Assembly (NCBI GenBank): GCA_016926805.1
Contig: JAFGNV010000008.1
Coordinates: 1-64,000 of the forward strand
DNA from: Anaerolineae bacterium
Lineage (GTDB): Bacteria > Chloroflexota > Anaerolineae > 4572-78 > J111
Direction of reading: 5' to 3'
DNA length: 64,000 nt
The number at the start of each line of letters is the position of its first letter. Position 1 is the stretch's first letter. Positions 53,780-62,758 of this stretch are shown piece by piece. The notes under the pieces were generated by a model. That model ran no database searches, had not been told where the DNA came from, and was given only the letters and a program-made list of their open reading frames with translations. Position numbers and translations under genes: made by a program.

Positions 53780-54691
53780 ATGATCAACTGCTGTATAGGG
53801 ATTATGGCCTACAACGAAGAGGCCAATATTGGCCGATTATTAGAGGCTTTACTGATTCAGCAAGCCGAAACGGTGAATATTGAAAAAATAATTATCGTAG
53901 CCAGTGGCTGCACCGATACAACCGAAGCCATTGTTGAGAAATTTACCGTCCAGGACGGCCGTATTCAATTGCTAAAACAGCCTCGACGGGAGGGTAAAGC
54001 ATCTGCGGTAAATTTACTCCTGAAAAACACCCAATGTGAAATCGTAGTTCTCCAAAGCGCCGACACTTTGCCCACACCTCATACGATTGAAGCGCTAGTA
54101 TTACCTTTTGTCGACCCCCGGATAGGCATGGTGGGTGGACGTCCGGTACCGACCAATCCCGACCATACGTTTATGGGCTATGGGGTTCATCTTCTTTGGG
54201 AATTGCATCATCAAGTTGCGTTACGACGCCCCAAGATGGGCGAACTTATTGCCTTTCGTAATATTTTCCGCCAGATTCCCCATGACTCGGCTGTTGATGA
54301 AGCCAGTATTGAACCGCTGATTGTCGGCCAGGGGTTGTCTCTTGTTTACGCGCCCGAGGCCATTGTCCTTAACAAAGGCCCTGAAACCGTGCAAGATTTT
54401 CTCAAACAGCGCCGCCGTATCTTTGCCGGACACCTTTACGTGAAGGACATGTTGGGATATCGAGTTTCCACGATGAATGGGACTCGTATTGTGTGGTTGT
54501 TGTTTAAAAGTCTCAAACTGGATTGGCGATCTTTTGTTTGGGCGCCAGCTATTGTTGCCATCGAAATATTCGCTCGACTGCGGGGCGCTTACGATTATAT
54601 CGTCTGGAAACGCAAACCCTTTGCCTGGTCTATAGCAGAATCAACCAAGAGTCTGGCCGAAAACTCAAGCAGTCTGGTAGAAACCACCTGA
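53780..54691 (+). CDS. Glycosyltransferase family 2
   Basis: 303 residues from ATG 53780 (GGGGAGG 5 nt upstream). GT-A fold start (CCIGIMAYNEEANIGRLLEA), then IIIVASGCTDTTEAIV and a DXD-like position that reads QSADT rather than DxD. RRREGKAS-like KQPRREGKASAVNLLLKN binds the nucleotide sugar. The QRRRIFAGHLY segment is the Q/RXXRW-like motif of processive enzymes. A C-terminal hydrophobic helix may contact the membrane. Donor and acceptor are unknown. The DXD change deserves note but is seen in some GT2 members. Confidence 0.85.
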   Translation: MINCCIGIMAYNEEANIGRLLEALLIQQAETVNIEKIIIVASGCTDTTEAIVEKFTVQDGRIQLLKQPRREGKASAVNLLLKNTQCEIVVLQSADTLPTPHTIEALVLPFVDPRIGMVGGRPVPTNPDHTFMGYGVHLLWELHHQVALRRPKMGELIAFRNIFRQIPHDSAVDEASIEPLIVGQGLSLVYAPEAIVLNKGPETVQDFLKQRRRIFAGHLYVKDMLGYRVSTMNGTRIVWLLFKSLKLDWRSFVWAPAIVAIEIFARLRGAYDYIVWKRKPFAWSIAESTKSLAENSSSLVETT

Positions 54692-54713
54692 TATCCTTAT
54701 ATAAAAATGAGAT

Positions 54714-54812
54714 GGGTGTGTTTCATTTGAGTCAGAGAAAGGAGAAGTTGGGGGGACACCCCCCAAGCCCCCCGGCCTGCGGCGCTTTTTTCGACTCATT
54801 TGAAATACACCC
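54714..54812. repeat. 99-bp inverted-repeat element
   Basis: Two 20-nt arms (54714-54733 and 54793-54812) pair with only three non-Watson-Crick positions. The centre holds G- and C-runs (GGGGGGACACCCCCC) that can form an inner hairpin. On the plus strand T6 (54785-54791 region) precedes the right arm. It is probably a miniature palindromic repeat between two genes of the locus, and may act as a terminator or processing signal. Confidence 0.65.
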
Positions 54813-54848
54813 AAATGAGATACAAGACCGTCGGTTGGGTTAACAATC

Positions 54849-56000
54849 ATGCTCGAGGTATTACCCAGGATACCGCTTTACCAACTGTATCGCAAATTTG
54901 GTTGGCCCCGGTTACTTCCCACCAACCTTACCATCACACCTTCACCTCGTTGTAATTCAACTTGCCTTACTTGTAACATTTGGAAAAAACGGGAAAATGA
55001 ACTCAGCACTGAGGAGTGGCTGAAGGTATTTAAATCTTTGGGGAAGGCACCCTTTTGGTTCACCATCAGTGGTGGTGAGCCATTTATGAACAAGAATATT
55101 GTTGAACTGGCTCAAGGAGCCTACAAGTATTGCCGGCCGGGTATTATCAATATCCCCACCAATAGCCTGATGGCCAGGTTTATCCCCCCCAAAGTTGAAG
55201 CGATTGCCAAAAGTTGTCCCCAAACTCAGATCATTATCAACCTCTCCTTGGATGGACTTGGCCAAAATCACGACAAAATCAGAGGGGTTCCCGGCAATTT
55301 TAAAAAATTTGAGTACACTCTGGAGGCACTCAAAACTCTATCGGAACAATATCCTAATTTAGCCATTGGCATTCATACGGTCATCTCAAAATTCAATGTA
55401 GACCATGCCCTGGAGATTTTTGATTATGCCTTTGCCAAAGCCCCGGGCGCTTTTATCACCGAGATTGCCGAGGAACGGGTCGAACTGGATACAATAGGCC
55501 TGGACATTACCCCCCTTCCCCAGGATTACAGCCGGGTGATCGATGATTTGATTCGCCGGATAAAAAATGAAAAATATCTGGGAATTGCAGCCATTACCCA
55601 GGCCTTTAGAGTGCAATACTATAACCTGGTCAAAAGAATTCTGGTTGAAAAAACCCAGGTCATTGATTGTTACGCGGGGTGGGCTTCGGCGCAAATCTAT
55701 GCCAACGGTGATGTATGGCCGTGTTGCGTGCGGGCTGATAATATCCTGAATTTACGTGACGTAAATTATGATTTCAAAGAGGTCTGGTTCAGTGCGGAGG
55801 CAGATCGGATTCGACGCAGTATTTATCAAAAAGAATGTTATTGTCCCCTGGCCAATGCCAGTTACACCAATATGCTTCACAACTATGCTATTATGGGTAA
55901 GGTTGCCTGGAAGGTTGTTTTGGCTTCATTTTTGCAAAGGGCCCTCCAACAAGGCTCTGAACAGACCAGTTCAAAACTTATCAGAGGAGAGTCGATGTGA
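54849..56000 (+). CDS. Radical SAM/SPASM-domain protein
   Basis: 383 residues. Radical SAM core with the iron-sulfur cysteines in SPRCNSTCLTCNIWKKR, the GGEP motif in FWFTISGGEPFMN, and INLSLDGLGQNHDKIRG. The C-terminal SPASM-type cysteines occur in IDCYAGWASAQIYANGDVWP, CCVRADN and CYCPLANASYTNM. SPASM enzymes mature peptides or modify sugars and alcohols; here the glycan or peptide substrate is open. The next gene overlaps the stop by 4 bp (GTGA). Confidence 0.9.
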   Translation: MLEVLPRIPLYQLYRKFGWPRLLPTNLTITPSPRCNSTCLTCNIWKKRENELSTEEWLKVFKSLGKAPFWFTISGGEPFMNKNIVELAQGAYKYCRPGIINIPTNSLMARFIPPKVEAIAKSCPQTQIIINLSLDGLGQNHDKIRGVPGNFKKFEYTLEALKTLSEQYPNLAIGIHTVISKFNVDHALEIFDYAFAKAPGAFITEIAEERVELDTIGLDITPLPQDYSRVIDDLIRRIKNEKYLGIAAITQAFRVQYYNLVKRILVEKTQVIDCYAGWASAQIYANGDVWPCCVRADNILNLRDVNYDFKEVWFSAEADRIRRSIYQKECYCPLANASYTNMLHNYAIMGKVAWKVVLASFLQRALQQGSEQTSSKLIRGESM

Positions 56001-57043
56001 AAGTTTTGGTTACGGGGGCAACCGGATTTATTGGCGGCCATTTAGCTCAAACCCTGCTGGCCCAGGGACACCATGTTCGTCTTCTGGTTCGGCCTGCCTC
56101 CATCCCCCCACCCTGCTTGGGGTTCGAAATATGTTGGGGTGATGTAAGCGACTCAGAAACAACCAGAACTGCCGTAAAAGGAATCGATTTGGTCTACCAT
56201 TTGGCCGCGATCCGTGACCGTTGGGGTATTCCTTACCGGGATTATTATCGGGTGAATGTCGAAGGGACTCGTCATCTGCTTCAGAGCGCAGCCGACCAGG
56301 GAAGCCGTTTCGTCTATTGCAGTTCGGTGGGGGTGATGGGCCATCCTGGTTGTTTGGATATTGACGAAGGATTCCCTTATGCGGCTGGTGATGGGAAATA
56401 TAACTACAGCCACACCAAAGCTCTGGCCGATGAAATGGTTCTTGATTACGGGGCAAAAAAGCGTTTATTTGCCACCGTGGTTCGCCCGGTTATTACTTAC
56501 GGGCCGGGCGATACGTGGGGTATGGTTACCCGCCTGATCGACTTGTTAGCCCGAGGTCGCTTCTTGCCGGTGGGTAATGGTCGTAATTATTTGCACCTGG
56601 CCTATATAGCTGACGTGGTGCAAGGGTTTTTATTGGCAGCCGAAAATGATCGGGCCAACGGCCAAGTTTATATTATTGCCGGGCCTGCACCGATTACGCT
56701 CAATGATTTGGTGGATAAGATGGCGCAGTTGCTCGAAATGCCAGTACCTAGTTGGCACGTTCCAGCCTACCTGGCCCGGATCGTAGGCCGAGGGTTGGAA
56801 ACATTTTATGCGTTAAAACAGTATATGGGGATTGAGACTCTTGGCTCGGTGCCCTTTATTACCCGCGATAAGGTGGATACCCTGGTGATCAACCGAAGCT
56901 ACAGTATTCTGAAAGCCCAGAAGGAATTAGGTTTCAAACCCATTGTGGGCTATGATGAAGGGCTGTCAAAAACCATTGCCTGGTGGCGCGGCCCACAATC
57001 AGAAAGGGCGCAACGTTATGCATCCGGTCCGGCATTGGCGTAA
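55997..57043 (+). CDS. NAD-dependent epimerase/dehydratase (extended SDR)
   Basis: 348 residues from GTG 55997, overlapping the radical SAM stop. Rossmann start VLVTGATGFIGGHLAQTLLA, then LVYHLAAIRDRWG, Ser in VYCSSVGVMG and the catalytic Tyr-x3-Lys in YNYSHTKALADE. The region VVRPVITYGPGDTWGMVTRL and the C-terminal half resemble 3-beta-HSD/nucleoside-diphosphate-sugar epimerases. Probable role: modifying a sugar or lipid precursor of the locus. It overlaps the next gene by 26 bp. Confidence 0.87.
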   Translation: MKVLVTGATGFIGGHLAQTLLAQGHHVRLLVRPASIPPPCLGFEICWGDVSDSETTRTAVKGIDLVYHLAAIRDRWGIPYRDYYRVNVEGTRHLLQSAADQGSRFVYCSSVGVMGHPGCLDIDEGFPYAAGDGKYNYSHTKALADEMVLDYGAKKRLFATVVRPVITYGPGDTWGMVTRLIDLLARGRFLPVGNGRNYLHLAYIADVVQGFLLAAENDRANGQVYIIAGPAPITLNDLVDKMAQLLEMPVPSWHVPAYLARIVGRGLETFYALKQYMGIETLGSVPFITRDKVDTLVINRSYSILKAQKELGFKPIVGYDEGLSKTIAWWRGPQSERAQRYASGPALA

Positions 57044-57824
57044 TTTTCGGCAGCGATACCACTTGCTTGGTTCCTATTGTAGCAGTTGCGGAACCAAGTT
57101 TATTTCACCCAATCAACGATGTCCTAATTGCACCGCCCTGATCAGGCGAGAACAAATGACCGGGGCGCAAGTTACCGTTGAGACTCTCCCCACCTCGTCT
57201 CCATCGCGGCTCAACCGGATGCAATATTTTCTCCGTTGGCGAGATTGGGGATTCAGCAAAGTCCCGCTTATCTGTACGGTCTTCTTTTACCTGGCTTTAA
57301 CCTACCACCACCGGTCCCTGGTATTTGTGATTTCCTGTCTGGCCTTTTTGCTTTTTGCCGCCAGTCATTCGGCCCTGGCGTATGTGATGAATGATTGGGG
57401 AGATCGTTTCGCCGACCGGCGTCGTGGGAAATGGAACGTTTTTCTTGGTTTAAGTCAAAGGAAATCGTTGATTTCATTGGGAGTGTTGGTGTTTATCGCG
57501 GGGTTATCGGCAGTCCCCTTTGTTATGCAACCGTGGTTTCTGCTGCTTTGGTTGATCTGGCTGGCTGTGGTTGCCGCTTACTTGTTGCCTCCCCTGCATT
57601 TGAAAGAGTACGGTCGCTGGTGGCGGGTGCTGGAAGTAATCGCGCAGTGGGTTCTGCCGGTTGGCCTGGCTTTTGCCGCTTTTGGACACTTTGGCGGTTG
57701 GGATATGTTCCTTTATGCTTTGGTTTTGGCCGTTGTGGGTCTCAGCCTGGACCAGAGCCAGGTTAAACCTACCCACTCTGATCAGTTGTTGGAAATCCGT
57801 AAGCAGGGGAGTGGCCATAGTTGA
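57018..57824 (+). CDS. Zinc-ribbon protein fused to a truncated UbiA-like prenyltransferase
   Basis: 268 residues from ATG 57018, inside the end of the epimerase gene. Residues about 18-40 form a zinc ribbon (SYCSSCGTKFISPNQRCPNC). Hydrophobic helices follow, and residues about 130-150 carry the first UbiA aspartate motif N-D-x2-D-x3-D (YVMNDWGDRFADRRRGK), then LLPPLHLKEYG, like the Y-x2-K loop. The second Asp-rich motif of full UbiA proteins (usually about 290 residues without a ribbon) is not visible. A role in attaching or making a prenyl-linked carrier is inferred. Confidence 0.7.
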   Translation: MHPVRHWRNFRQRYHLLGSYCSSCGTKFISPNQRCPNCTALIRREQMTGAQVTVETLPTSSPSRLNRMQYFLRWRDWGFSKVPLICTVFFYLALTYHHRSLVFVISCLAFLLFAASHSALAYVMNDWGDRFADRRRGKWNVFLGLSQRKSLISLGVLVFIAGLSAVPFVMQPWFLLLWLIWLAVVAAYLLPPLHLKEYGRWWRVLEVIAQWVLPVGLAFAAFGHFGGWDMFLYALVLAVVGLSLDQSQVKPTHSDQLLEIRKQGSGHS

Positions 57825-58774
57825 TGCATCACGATTTTCCGGTTTCAGTGGTTATCCCTTCCTTCCAGTCGGCCCGGACAATTGTCGCCTGTCTTGAAGC
57901 TGTCTTCAATCAGAAATTTGACAAGCCGTTTGAGGTGATTGTGGTCGATAGTTCAACCGACGAAACCGCTACCATTGTTCGGAAGCAATTTCCCCGGGTT
58001 ACAATCATTGCCCTGTCCCAACAGACTCTTCCCGGCCCGGCCCGTAATCTGGGCCTACAGCAAGCCAGAGGCGATATTATCGTTTTCTTGGATTCGGATT
58101 GTGTTCCCGCGCCGGATTGGTTGCAAAGAATGGTGGCAACCCATGCCGCCGGACATACCATTGTCGGTGGTGCGGTTCTAAATGGTACCCCAGACAACGC
58201 CGTTGGTTGGGCTGGTTACATCAGCGAGTTCCGGGAATTTCTGCCCCAGGGAGAAGCCCGGATGGTGGGCCATCTTCCCACTTGCAACATTTCGTATCGG
58301 TCCGATCTATTTGATAAATACGGCGGATTCCCAAACGAATATTATCCCCAGGAAGATCTGCTTTTTAACTGGCAGTTAGGCCAGCTTGGCGAATCGATCT
58401 TGTTTGATCCGGCGATTCAAGTTGCCCATCTCAATCGTACCCAGTTTTCCAGTTTTCTGACCCATCAACGCCGAATTGGCCGGGCGACAACTCAGGTATT
58501 ACGCCTGACGGATTTGCCCGGCGCGTGGTTGGCTCGCCGATGGGGTCTGGCGCTGTTGGGATTACCTTTTATGACCATCTTGAAGTTTGTGAACACGTTG
58601 CGAGTTTTTTGGCGCTGGCGTATATCATCTGTGGTGGGACAACCCCTCGCCTGGTTACTGGTTGCTCTGGGTCTGATTAATTGGGCGATCGGCTTCAGTG
58701 CCGGTTTGAAAGTTCCATCGGCTTCTACCGACCAAATCCAGATTTTTGCCACTTTGAAGAGCAAACTAGTGTAA
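57824..58774 (+). CDS. Glycosyltransferase family 2
   Basis: 316 residues from ATG 57824, which shares one base with the preceding stop (TGATG). GT-A features: VSVVIPSFQSARTIVACLEA, VIVVDSSTDETATIV, GPARNLGLQQARGDIIVFLD with the DxD in LDSDCVPAPDW, and YPQEDLLFNWQLGQLGE (ED acid motif). A C-terminal pair of hydrophobic helices (PLAWLLVALGLINWAIGFSA) anchors it. This is the more complete of the two GT2 enzymes here. Substrate unknown. Confidence 0.9.
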   Translation: MHHDFPVSVVIPSFQSARTIVACLEAVFNQKFDKPFEVIVVDSSTDETATIVRKQFPRVTIIALSQQTLPGPARNLGLQQARGDIIVFLDSDCVPAPDWLQRMVATHAAGHTIVGGAVLNGTPDNAVGWAGYISEFREFLPQGEARMVGHLPTCNISYRSDLFDKYGGFPNEYYPQEDLLFNWQLGQLGESILFDPAIQVAHLNRTQFSSFLTHQRRIGRATTQVLRLTDLPGAWLARRWGLALLGLPFMTILKFVNTLRVFWRWRISSVVGQPLAWLLVALGLINWAIGFSAGLKVPSASTDQIQIFATLKSKLV

Positions 58775-58811
58775 TTACCAACCACTGACATTAAAGGTCA
58801 GGCAAATCCGA

Positions 58812-59912
58812 ATGTCTCAAAAACAAGCGTCAACCAATAATACCTCTTTCACTGTTTCGCTTCACGGCGCAACCCTTCGGCTGGAAACAGAGCAGCAGCT
58901 TTTTCTAACTTACGCGCAGCAATATCTGGCCGATTTGTTAACCAGCGAAGAAACCTCGCCAGGGGTACGGGTTTGCTTGCATTGGGATGCATGCCCCTCT
59001 CAAGCCTGGTATAACGGATCTGTTCGCTATTGGGGTCGGCGTATCTGGCAGGTTGGTAACAAAGTTTTGCAGACAGAAACCCTTTATCTCCCTGGCCTGC
59101 AATTGGCGGCCGAATGGTCCAATCGGACCTTGATAATCGATGCTTATTACCGGCCTGTTTCCAAATTACAACGACTGAGGTTCCGGTTTGGCCGGGAAAT
59201 CCCGTCTGTCTTCATTATCCTCATTTATTATCTCATCTACTTTCCGTTAATCAACTATTTGGAGCAAACCCGGGGTTGGGGCTTGTTGCACGCCGGGGCT
59301 GTCTCGAGGCCAGACGGCGCCTGGATTCTTTCTGGTTTGCCCGGTAGTGGGAAATCGACGTTCACGTTTTCGCTTCTGGCCCATCCTCAGGCGCGGTTTC
59401 TTGCTGATAATTTGTTGCTATTTGATGCGGAGGCCGTCTACGCCCTTCCCGAACCTATTCGCCTGAGTCTCGACAGCCGGGCCTTGTTGCCTTCTGCGGC
59501 CAAACAGCGTCTGGTTGATACCGGGCGAAATTTCACGCACGGTCGCCGCGATTTTCTGTTGCGGCCTGAGGATCGAGATTGGCAAAACCAACCGCAGGCG
59601 CTCCTGTTTTTGGGATTGGCCAATCGGGCCGGTTGCCAGCCTATCTCCCCCGGCATGGCCCTGGACCGGCTTCTGGCTTCAAATCAGACGGCCAGGGAGA
59701 TACATCTATATACCCAGTTTGCTGCTGCCCTCAACCTCATAAGCCCAAACCCTGATATGATGGGAGATCGGCACATTGCCACCCTCAGAACTCTGCTGTC
59801 GCGGTTGGCTTGCTATGAATTCTGGCTGGCAAAAGGGCAAGAGTTGGACCAGGCTGTTGATCTGGCTAATCAAATCCTGACGGTAGCCCCGGCAGTTATG
59901 GAATTAGAGTAA
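58812..59912 (+). CDS. HprK-like P-loop kinase
   Basis: 366 residues. The C-terminal half resembles the HPr kinase catalytic domain: GLLHAGAVSRPDGAWILSGL, then Walker A GLPGSGKSTFTFSLL and FLADNLLLFDAEAVY (acidic site). The N-terminal 150 residues are a beta-rich domain with a basic/hydrophobic segment (FIILIYYLIYFPLINYLEQT). Such HprK-like proteins occur in lasso-peptide and exopolysaccharide loci and are not true HPr kinases. The gene lies 5 bp before the RtcB-like gene, implying a joint function. Confidence 0.82.
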   Translation: MSQKQASTNNTSFTVSLHGATLRLETEQQLFLTYAQQYLADLLTSEETSPGVRVCLHWDACPSQAWYNGSVRYWGRRIWQVGNKVLQTETLYLPGLQLAAEWSNRTLIIDAYYRPVSKLQRLRFRFGREIPSVFIILIYYLIYFPLINYLEQTRGWGLLHAGAVSRPDGAWILSGLPGSGKSTFTFSLLAHPQARFLADNLLLFDAEAVYALPEPIRLSLDSRALLPSAAKQRLVDTGRNFTHGRRDFLLRPEDRDWQNQPQALLFLGLANRAGCQPISPGMALDRLLASNQTAREIHLYTQFAAALNLISPNPDMMGDRHIATLRTLLSRLACYEFWLAKGQELDQAVDLANQILTVAPAVMELE

Positions 59913-59917
59913 CAAAT

Positions 59918-61420
59918 ATGGAAGTGAAAGCTTGGCAGTCAAATCTACCTTCTCGAGGCAATCAGCTGGTTTCTCCTGATACTGAGCCAGAACACACCTG
60001 GTCAGCTGGTAAAAAGACGGATCGAATTCGTTTGTTCGCCAGTGATTGTTTGCCGCCGTCGGCGGAGGATTTGGCTGGCCTGGCCAGGGCGGCAGAATTG
60101 GTTGACGTTGTTCAGGTTGTGGCTTTGCCCGATTTGCACATCAAACCGCAATTAGAGACACCTTCGAGTACAGCGGTAGCCACGCGCAACACAATTGTGT
60201 TGGGCTTATCCAGTCCTTCACCCAATTGTAGTATGGCTCTGGCCCTCACTTCATTGCACCTTGACGATCTTAATGATGAACGCCTGGATAGGCTGTTTGG
60301 CGCATTGATCCACAGACTGCCGCTGCATCGTCAGTCGCGGGTTTTATCTCTGCCGGAATTGGCCGATATTCTATTAAGGGGAGGGGCTGCGGCGGTAGAA
60401 CGTTACAACCTGGACCCCGCCATTTTGCGCCACATGGATCAGCAGGGCAATGCCATAACGTCGGCAAATGTCGATGTTGAGGCTGTGTTACAGGTGATTC
60501 CCCGGATGTTGCAGGAAGTGGGAAGTTGGCATTTTGCCTTGATTGGCCGGGGGAACCATTTTCTGGAACTTCAGGTTGTGGACGAGCTTTTGAATGATGA
60601 AGTTGCCTCCTTGTGGGGCCTGTCGCCGGGCCAGCTTGTGGTTATGTACCATGCCGATTCTGGCTATCTGGGAGCCTTTACAGGGCGTCTATACGCTCAC
60701 CGTCGAAAGAACAGTTGGCGGGGCCGGCTGCACGAGTGGCGGCTCAAATTCCCATTTCATTTGACAACCGGCCAGCTTGGTCGATTGCTTCACCGGATCA
60801 ATTACCATGTTCTTCCTCGTTATTTAACCCCCATTCCGGTTGATTCCGAAGAAGGGCGACGGACCCTGCTCGCTTTGCAGGCGGCCAGTAATTATGCTTA
60901 TGCCAATCGTCTGGCTATCCTGGCGGCGCTACGTGATTCGCTTCGAGTTGTATGGGGGCAACGTTGCGCTTCTCCGGCTTTGTTGTGGGACGCGCCGCAT
61001 AACAGTATTCGTCAGGAGACTATTGCCGGGGAAGAACTGTGGGTGCATCGCCATAACGCGACCCGGGCGGTGCCGCCCTCGGATCTGCCGGGTGAATCGC
61101 CGTTTGCCCGTACGGGCCAGCCGGTCCTTCTACCTGGCCTCGAACGGACTTCATCCTACCTGTGTGTGGCCGGTAATGGCGCAGCTCATACGCTGCACTC
61201 GGTTGATCACGGGACGGGACGTTCGGTAATGAAAATGGGTCGATTGTTAAATGGAACAAGAACTACCCGACTGTATACCTACCAGGGTGGTCTGACCCAA
61301 AGCCGGCCTCATCTTTCAGACGAGGGACTGGAAGCAGTGCTGGCCATTCTGAAATCTAACGATATTGCGTGGCCCGTGGTTCGATTACGCCCGTTGGCCG
61401 TTTTAAAGGATCAAGGCTAA
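59918..61420 (+). CDS. Divergent RtcB-like RNA ligase homologue
   Basis: 500 residues. Segment-by-segment match to RtcB: VALPDLHIKP (PDxH), PNCSMALALT (where RtcB has DINCGVR), ALIGRGNHFLELQVVDE (GGGNHF), MYHADSGYLGAFTG (HSGSRGLG), ASNYAYANRLAI, LLWDAPHNSIRQE (HN), LWVHRHNATRAVPP and HTLHSVDHGTGRSVMKMG, with the histidine guanylated in RtcB. Most metal ligands are kept, but the Asp of DINC is Ser-Pro. RtcB joins RNA ends via 3'-phosphates; a member in a glycan locus, coupled to an HprK-like kinase, suggests a changed substrate. No archease gene is nearby. Confidence 0.85.
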   Translation: MEVKAWQSNLPSRGNQLVSPDTEPEHTWSAGKKTDRIRLFASDCLPPSAEDLAGLARAAELVDVVQVVALPDLHIKPQLETPSSTAVATRNTIVLGLSSPSPNCSMALALTSLHLDDLNDERLDRLFGALIHRLPLHRQSRVLSLPELADILLRGGAAAVERYNLDPAILRHMDQQGNAITSANVDVEAVLQVIPRMLQEVGSWHFALIGRGNHFLELQVVDELLNDEVASLWGLSPGQLVVMYHADSGYLGAFTGRLYAHRRKNSWRGRLHEWRLKFPFHLTTGQLGRLLHRINYHVLPRYLTPIPVDSEEGRRTLLALQAASNYAYANRLAILAALRDSLRVVWGQRCASPALLWDAPHNSIRQETIAGEELWVHRHNATRAVPPSDLPGESPFARTGQPVLLPGLERTSSYLCVAGNGAAHTLHSVDHGTGRSVMKMGRLLNGTRTTRLYTYQGGLTQSRPHLSDEGLEAVLAILKSNDIAWPVVRLRPLAVLKDQG

Positions 61421-61423
61421 GCC

Positions 61424-62743
61424 GTGTTTATCCGTAACGTGTTCTACACCTTTTCAACCGAGATATTTGCCGTTGGCGCCACCTTTTTAACCGGGGTTAT
61501 ATTGGCTCGTGCTCTGACCCCTACCGACCGGGGAATAATGGTTTTGGTAATGACTCTTCCCTGGCTGGTGGCTAGCTTTGCCCACTTAGGTTTATCGCAA
61601 GCAAACATTTACATGGTGGGCAGAAAAAAGTACAGCGCCACGCTGGTTTTGGGTAATGCCTTGGCCATTGCCCTTGTATTCGGATTGTTGTGCGTTATTG
61701 TTTTGGATCCGTTTAAAGAGCCGGCCTTACAAACAGTACTTAGAGGATTACCACAACAATACTGGCTGCCGTTGATATTATTGGTTCCTGCGCTGCTGAT
61801 AGATATGGCCACTCTCTCTATGTTGCGCGCCTGCCAGCGATTTGATTTATTCAACTTGCGGCGTCTGGTATCGTCGGTTTCAATGTTGGCGGGGTTTGTT
61901 ATCGTTTTGGTTTTTGGCCGGGGAGGCTTGATGGCCGCCGTATGCGTTTACCTCGCCGTTACCATTTTTATGGTGATTTTGAGTTTGTGGTTGATTAAAA
62001 AAGAAACGCCCTTAACCCTTGCTTTCAATCGCCAATTGACCAAAACCTCGCTGAAATTTGGGCTGAAATCGTATTTGCAAAATTTGGTGGGCATGCTCAA
62101 TTACCGACTCGATGTATTTCTACTGGCCTATTATCTGAATCCTGAGCAGGTAGCTTTTTATGGTGTGGCTACGGCCCTGGCCGAAATCGCCTGGTATTTT
62201 CCTGATTCGGTGGGGGTGGTTCTTTTTCCCCGTCTATCCAATGTACCCGAGGAAGAAGTGCATCGGATCACGGCCCGGGTATGTCGTGACACCCTGACTA
62301 TCACCGGGATTATTGTGATGGGGATGTTGGCCATAAGTTGGCTGTTTGTTCCGTTGGTTTATGGCAACGTCTACCGTGCTTCGGTGCTGCCCTTATTGAT
62401 TTTGCTACCCGGGGTGATGACAATGGGGGTTTATAAAGTGCTCACGCGCAATTTTACCAGTCGGGACAAGCAGCAAGTCTCAATATTGGTTTCCAGCGTT
62501 GCCCTTATTCTGAATGTCGGGTTGAACATCATCCTCATTCCTCTATGGGGCGTAGCCGGTGCTGCCATAGCTTCAACGGTGGGGTATACGGTGGCTGGAG
62601 CCATGTTGTTGAGTTTCTTTTTGGCCGACTCAAAACTCTCCTGGCAGGAGGTTTTGTTGCCGAAACGTAGTGAACTGGTGGGACATTTGTATTGGGCCAA
62701 AGAGCGGCTTCAAGGACGCCGCCATAGAGTTAAGGTGTTGTAG
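61424..62743 (+). CDS. Wzx/MurJ-type lipid-linked oligosaccharide flippase
   Basis: 439 residues from GTG 61424, 3 bp after the RtcB-like stop. Twelve or so transmembrane helices with the MATE/polysaccharide-transporter pattern: GATFLTGVILARALTPTDRG, VGMLNYRLDVFLLAYYLNPE (helix 7 region), GVATALAEIAWYFPDSVGVV and LLILLPGVMTMGVYKVLTRN. It would move the locus product across the membrane. The close spacing of 58812-62743 puts the kinase, ligase and flippase in one unit. Confidence 0.9.
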   Translation: MFIRNVFYTFSTEIFAVGATFLTGVILARALTPTDRGIMVLVMTLPWLVASFAHLGLSQANIYMVGRKKYSATLVLGNALAIALVFGLLCVIVLDPFKEPALQTVLRGLPQQYWLPLILLVPALLIDMATLSMLRACQRFDLFNLRRLVSSVSMLAGFVIVLVFGRGGLMAAVCVYLAVTIFMVILSLWLIKKETPLTLAFNRQLTKTSLKFGLKSYLQNLVGMLNYRLDVFLLAYYLNPEQVAFYGVATALAEIAWYFPDSVGVVLFPRLSNVPEEEVHRITARVCRDTLTITGIIVMGMLAISWLFVPLVYGNVYRASVLPLLILLPGVMTMGVYKVLTRNFTSRDKQQVSILVSSVALILNVGLNIILIPLWGVAGAAIASTVGYTVAGAMLLSFFLADSKLSWQEVLLPKRSELVGHLYWAKERLQGRRHRVKVL

Positions 62744-62758
62744 ATATCCGGGTGGTGT

